From DATGLE01 sp035294325 (GTDB lineage Bacteria; Chloroflexota; Ktedonobacteria; Ktedonobacterales; Ktedonobacteraceae): DNA of 7,728 nucleotides. This document shows positions 5,283 to 7,728 of this stretch, piece by piece (position 1 is the stretch's first letter; each line of letters opens with the position of its first letter). Both the position numbers and the translations under genes were made by a program. Under the pieces are notes generated by a model. The model had not been told where the DNA came from and ran no database searches. It saw only the letters and a program-made list of their open reading frames with translations. The stretch covers positions 1 through 7,728 of the forward strand of contig DATGLE010000202.1 of the NCBI GenBank assembly GCA_035294325.1, read 5' to 3'.

Positions 5283-6311
5283 ATGGCTTACGTACTGGGT
5301 GTTGATGGCGGGAATACCAAAACTATCGCGCTCGTCGCCGCGCTGGATGGCAGGATCGTGGGGGCCGGGCGCGCGGGATGCAGCGACCTCTACAATACAA
5401 AACCAGACAAACACGGAGAAAGCCCTACCGATGCCGCTCTGGCTAATATCGACTCCGCCGTAATACAGGCATTGCAGGCCGCCCATATCGCGCCATCCGA
5501 TCTTGCCGCCGGCGTCTTCAATATGGCCGGCGCGGACTGGCCCGAAGACTTTACCCTGCTAGAATCTGTGGTCACAGAGCGCGGGTGGGGACGCAGAGTT
5601 GTTGTTCAGAACGATGCACTGGGTGTCCTGCACGCCGGATCCAAAGATAATACGGGCGTTTCGGTGGTATGCGGCACGGGCGCGGCCATCGGATCGCGAG
5701 CGCCCGATGGCCGCATATGGCATACCAGCTTCTGGCAGCATGATGTCCAGGGGGGTGCACACCTGGGCAGGAAGGCCGTGGCGGCCGTGTTCAACGCGGA
5801 GCTTGGCATCGAGCCTCCCACCTCGCTCACAGGCGCTGTGCTCTCCTATTATGGCCTCCCCACAGTCGAAGACCTTCTACATCTTTACACCGGCCGTCTG
5901 CTCAAAGAAGCTCTGCACGCCGCGCCGCCTATCTCCGGCCTGGCGCCGATCCTCCTCGATGCAGCGGAGGCAGGCGATAGCGTCGCGCGGCGCATCGTGC
6001 GCGAGCATGGCTGGGGACTGGGTAACTACGCGCTGGTAGCCGCGCGGCGCGTGGGGATCGAGTCTACGCCATTCAGGCTCGTGCTGGCTGGCGGCGTCCT
6101 GCGCCACCCCTCATCACTGCTGGCCGACGCCATCATCGAGCGCGTCCATACAACTTCGCCCAGCGCATATCCCGTCCGCTCACCCTTCGAGCCGATCATC
6201 GGCGTGCTTTTCACCGCGTTCGAGGTAGCAGGTGTGACTATCGATGACGCCTTGCTGGAGCGACTTATCCCTACCATACCTGAGGCTGCGTTCTTCGCCA
6301 CTGTCCGTTAG
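5283..6311 (+). CDS. BadF/BadG/BcrA/BcrD-family sugar kinase, N-acetylglucosamine kinase-like
   Basis: This is an ASKHA-fold ATP-dependent kinase of 342 residues, the usual size for the N-acetylglucosamine kinase branch of the BadF/BcrA ATPase family. It should phosphorylate an amino sugar or related hexose in the cytosol. Numbered from the chosen Met: phosphate-1 loop GVDGGNTKT (6-14), the candidate catalytic Asp111 in QNDALG, phosphate-2 loop VCGTGAAIG (129-137) and the adenosine motif LVLAGGV (266-272). The Cys residues and 2Fe-2S context of the benzoyl-CoA reductase activators in this family are missing, which argues for a sugar kinase. It follows the GH4 gene on the same strand after 261 bases, so a glycosidase-kinase route is likely, perhaps with separate transcription. 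The exact sugar cannot be read from the sequence; N-acetylglucosamine is the default for the family. Confidence 0.85.
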   Translation: MAYVLGVDGGNTKTIALVAALDGRIVGAGRAGCSDLYNTKPDKHGESPTDAALANIDSAVIQALQAAHIAPSDLAAGVFNMAGADWPEDFTLLESVVTERGWGRRVVVQNDALGVLHAGSKDNTGVSVVCGTGAAIGSRAPDGRIWHTSFWQHDVQGGAHLGRKAVAAVFNAELGIEPPTSLTGAVLSYYGLPTVEDLLHLYTGRLLKEALHAAPPISGLAPILLDAAEAGDSVARRIVREHGWGLGNYALVAARRVGIESTPFRLVLAGGVLRHPSSLLADAIIERVHTTSPSAYPVRSPFEPIIGVLFTAFEVAGVTIDDALLERLIPTIPEAAFFATVR

Positions 6312-6392
6312 AGCGTCCATAATAAGGTTTTTAGCTATCGGGATTGTAATTATTCAGGCTACTTGCCGCCTCCGGTGGCTTATCCGTTGGTA

Positions 6393-6433
6393 CGAGTGGT
6401 ATGCGGCGCACTGAGTGCGCCGCATACCACTCG
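6393..6433. terminator. 19-bp perfect hairpin between convergent genes
   Basis: Bases 6393-6411 are the exact reverse complement of 6415-6433, around a 3-base loop. It lies 81 bases past the kinase stop codon and about 95 bases past the stop of the convergent beta-helix gene, a position that fits a shared bidirectional terminator. No T run follows on either strand. The stretch before it (6312-6392) contains only a tiny GCCGCC-TCC-GGTGGC hairpin. Confidence 0.55.
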
Positions 6434-6457
6434 CCCCAGTGCTTGCCAGGCACCGCA

Positions 6458-6473
6458 GGCACTGAGAAGTGCC
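6458..6473. repeat. GGCACT-GAGA-AGTGCC stem-loop with GNRA tetraloop
   Basis: This perfect 6-bp stem closes a GAGA tetraloop, a stable RNA fold when read on the plus strand. An alternative pairing of its left arm with CAGTGC at 6437-6442 is possible, and TGCCAGGCA occurs twice around it (6444-6452 and 6470-6478), so two exclusive folds can be drawn. Confidence 0.4.
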
Positions 6474-6478
6474 AGGCA

Positions 6479-6506
6479 GGGAGGCCGATATTGCAGCCGA
6501 CCTCCC
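6479..6506 (-). terminator. Candidate stem-loop 3' of the beta-helix gene
   Basis: GGGAGG (6479-6484) pairs with CCTCCC (6501-6506), with two further pairs after a mismatch. Read on the minus strand it begins about 22 bases after the beta-helix stop codon, a suitable place for a terminator. It lacks a downstream T run, so the call is weak. Confidence 0.35.
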
Positions 6507-6528
6507 CGGGATTATTTGCGAAACAACC

Positions 6529-7728
6529 TTAGATGACCCTGTTCCCCAATACCGTAGGATGGATCGTAGGGAACGAGGTCGTGTCGATGGGCAGCACTAA
6601 CGGACCCGGTGGCGTCGTCTGGGCAGGAGTATATCCGGTACCGGATATGGTGTTCTGAACGATCAGATCATAGTTACCGATATCGTCGATACCAGCCTGA
6701 TAGCCGTTATAGGTATTGCCATCTGACGCTGTGTAACTACTTTGATTGGTCACAGCGTTATTGCTGATCTTATTGTTCAGCACCTCCTCGTTCGTCTTCT
6801 GCGGAGCCGGAGCAGTACAACTGGGATCGTAGTTGTTGAGATAAACACCTACATCGTTATTCGAGAGCATATTTCCTTCTACAACTACTTTTACGCTGTC
6901 GGGATCGCCGCAGCCTCCGTAAACCAGGATACCGCCCGAGGATGCTCCAGGAGCAGTACCGGTGTAGGAGTTACCCGCGACGGTGTTTCCTACAACCTGC
7001 CCGACGGCCCCCCGCGAAATCTGGATTCCATTCTGAGCAATGATCGGGGCGAATTGATTATCCCGTCCTGCCCCGTCAATGGTGCTCCCTGTGATATTGA
7101 CCTTCGAGCCGGGACCATCAACAGTGATGCCATTTTTCTGATAGCCGGTCACTGTTACCCGGGTAATCATGGCCTGGCCGACGAAGTTCTCAACTTTAGC
7201 GGAGCCATAGCCAGCAGTATGCCAGTATCGGCGACCAACCTCGATGCCGACGCCGAACTGGCAGCCGTACAGAGCCGAATTGCTATCATGGATGTTGGAC
7301 ACATGGTCGCCTTGTAGCACAGCTTTACCACCCGCGATGACCAGCACACCATATTCATCGGCGCCACAACCACCATTGCCCGGCAGCGGCCCGGTAATAT
7401 TGAGATTCATAACCCTGGCGTTCGAGCCAGCGCCCCACACAATCACAATCGCCTGCGGAATGACTAGATTATCACTGGCGAACTGCGGCGGCAGTTGTGA
7501 GGCCGTGGTCGTGAAGGTAGCTGGCGCCTGGATGGTCGCCCCCGCATCGCCGGTGAGCGTAATCGCTTTAGTAATAATCACCTGCTCCGCGTAAGGAACG
7601 GTGCCACAAAGATAGATGATATCACCATTGCTGGCGGCGTCAACCGCCGCCTGTACAGAGGTATACCCCGGCGATGAGCAGCTTGCGTTCGTACCGGCGG
7701 TATGACCGACATATCGTGTGTGCGATGA
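6529..7728 (-). CDS. Right-handed parallel beta-helix protein, 5' end outside the window
   Basis: The frame runs open to the right edge, so 399 C-terminal residues are visible and the start is missing. GTG 7581 is not the start: upstream codons continue a family-like sequence, including YTSVQAAVDAASNGD (22-36), the usual entry strand of secreted pectate-lyase-like and NosD-like beta-helix proteins. Repeated short strands rich in Asn, Gly, Val and Ile follow, such as VSNIHDSN, VTGYQKNGITVDGPG, QNGIQISRG, VVGNTVAGN, MLSNNDVGVYLNN and LNNKISNNAV, spaced like rungs of a parallel beta-helix. Scattered Cys residues suit an exported protein, although the signal peptide would lie beyond the edge. Such folds bind or cleave polysaccharides or serve as surface proteins; I see no lyase or hydrolase catalytic signature, so function stays open. 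It converges on the kinase gene and is unlikely to share its transcript. Confidence 0.8.
   Translation of the reverse strand, partial: SSHTRYVGHTAGTNASCSSPGYTSVQAAVDAASNGDIIYLCGTVPYAEQVIITKAITLTGDAGATIQAPATFTTTASQLPPQFASDNLVIPQAIVIVWGAGSNARVMNLNITGPLPGNGGCGADEYGVLVIAGGKAVLQGDHVSNIHDSNSALYGCQFGVGIEVGRRYWHTAGYGSAKVENFVGQAMITRVTVTGYQKNGITVDGPGSKVNITGSTIDGAGRDNQFAPIIAQNGIQISRGAVGQVVGNTVAGNSYTGTAPGASSGGILVYGGCGDPDSVKVVVEGNMLSNNDVGVYLNNYDPSCTAPAPQKTNEEVLNNKISNNAVTNQSSYTASDGNTYNGYQAGIDDIGNYDLIVQNTISGTGYTPAQTTPPGPLVLPIDTTSFPTIHPTVLGNRVI

Noticed and set aside
4179..5486. Two long minus-strand open frames (211 and 223 residues) under the GH4 and kinase genes
   Set aside because: They are antisense shadows of recognised genes. 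The second crosses the hairpin cluster and the kinase start and has no domain pattern.
6744..7317. Plus-strand frame of about 190 residues opposite the beta-helix gene
   Set aside because: The minus strand encodes regular beta-helix rungs over the same span, and the plus-strand product has no family pattern.
1..7728. tRNA, rRNA or other classical RNA gene
   Set aside because: I saw no cloverleaf with a TTCGA-type T-loop and no rRNA-like conserved segments; the hairpins are simple stem-loops.

Overview
The window has six protein-coding genes, three small intergenic regions packed with inverted repeats, and no RNA genes. The organism is most likely a soil or thermophilic Chloroflexota bacterium of the Ktedonobacteria type. 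This is an inference from two F420-type luciferase-family oxidoreductases, a GH4 glycosidase with a BadF-type sugar kinase and no phosphotransferase genes, a secreted-looking right-handed beta-helix protein, moderately GC-rich codons and very long perfect intergenic hairpins. No taxonomic marker is present, so this stays an inference.

Layout, left to right. A phosphomannomutase/phosphoglucomutase (+, best start 42) ends at 1403. A 32-bp perfect hairpin fills the gap to the convergent, minus-strand pair of LLM-class oxidoreductases (2405-1473 and 3484-2528). A 238-bp divergent promoter region follows. It contains a complete 89-bp miniature inverted-repeat element (3558-3646) flanked by a perfect 9-bp direct repeat, then a near-consensus sigma70 promoter (TTGACA-18-GATAAT) reading into a GH4 NAD-dependent glycosidase (3723-5021). 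Next is a hairpin cluster around a 27-bp stem, then a BadF/BcrA-family kinase resembling N-acetylglucosamine kinase (best start 5283, end 6311). Another structured region (6393-6506) separates the kinase from a convergent beta-helix gene on the minus strand. That gene is open to the right edge of the window, so its 5' end is missing.

How the genes may work together. The GH4 enzyme and the kinase form a plausible two-step route: release of a sugar from a glycoside, then ATP-dependent phosphorylation. The hexose-phosphate mutase nearby could feed hexose phosphates into nucleotide-sugar synthesis. The two LLM oxidoreductases have no evident link to this route. The beta-helix protein is probably exported and could bind or cleave polysaccharide, but nothing here shows catalysis.

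The most notable points are the GH4 metal-site motif Cys-Glu-Gly-Pro, which fits none of the GH4 signature motifs I know and suggests an unassigned specificity, and the intact MITE with target duplication sitting between two promoters.
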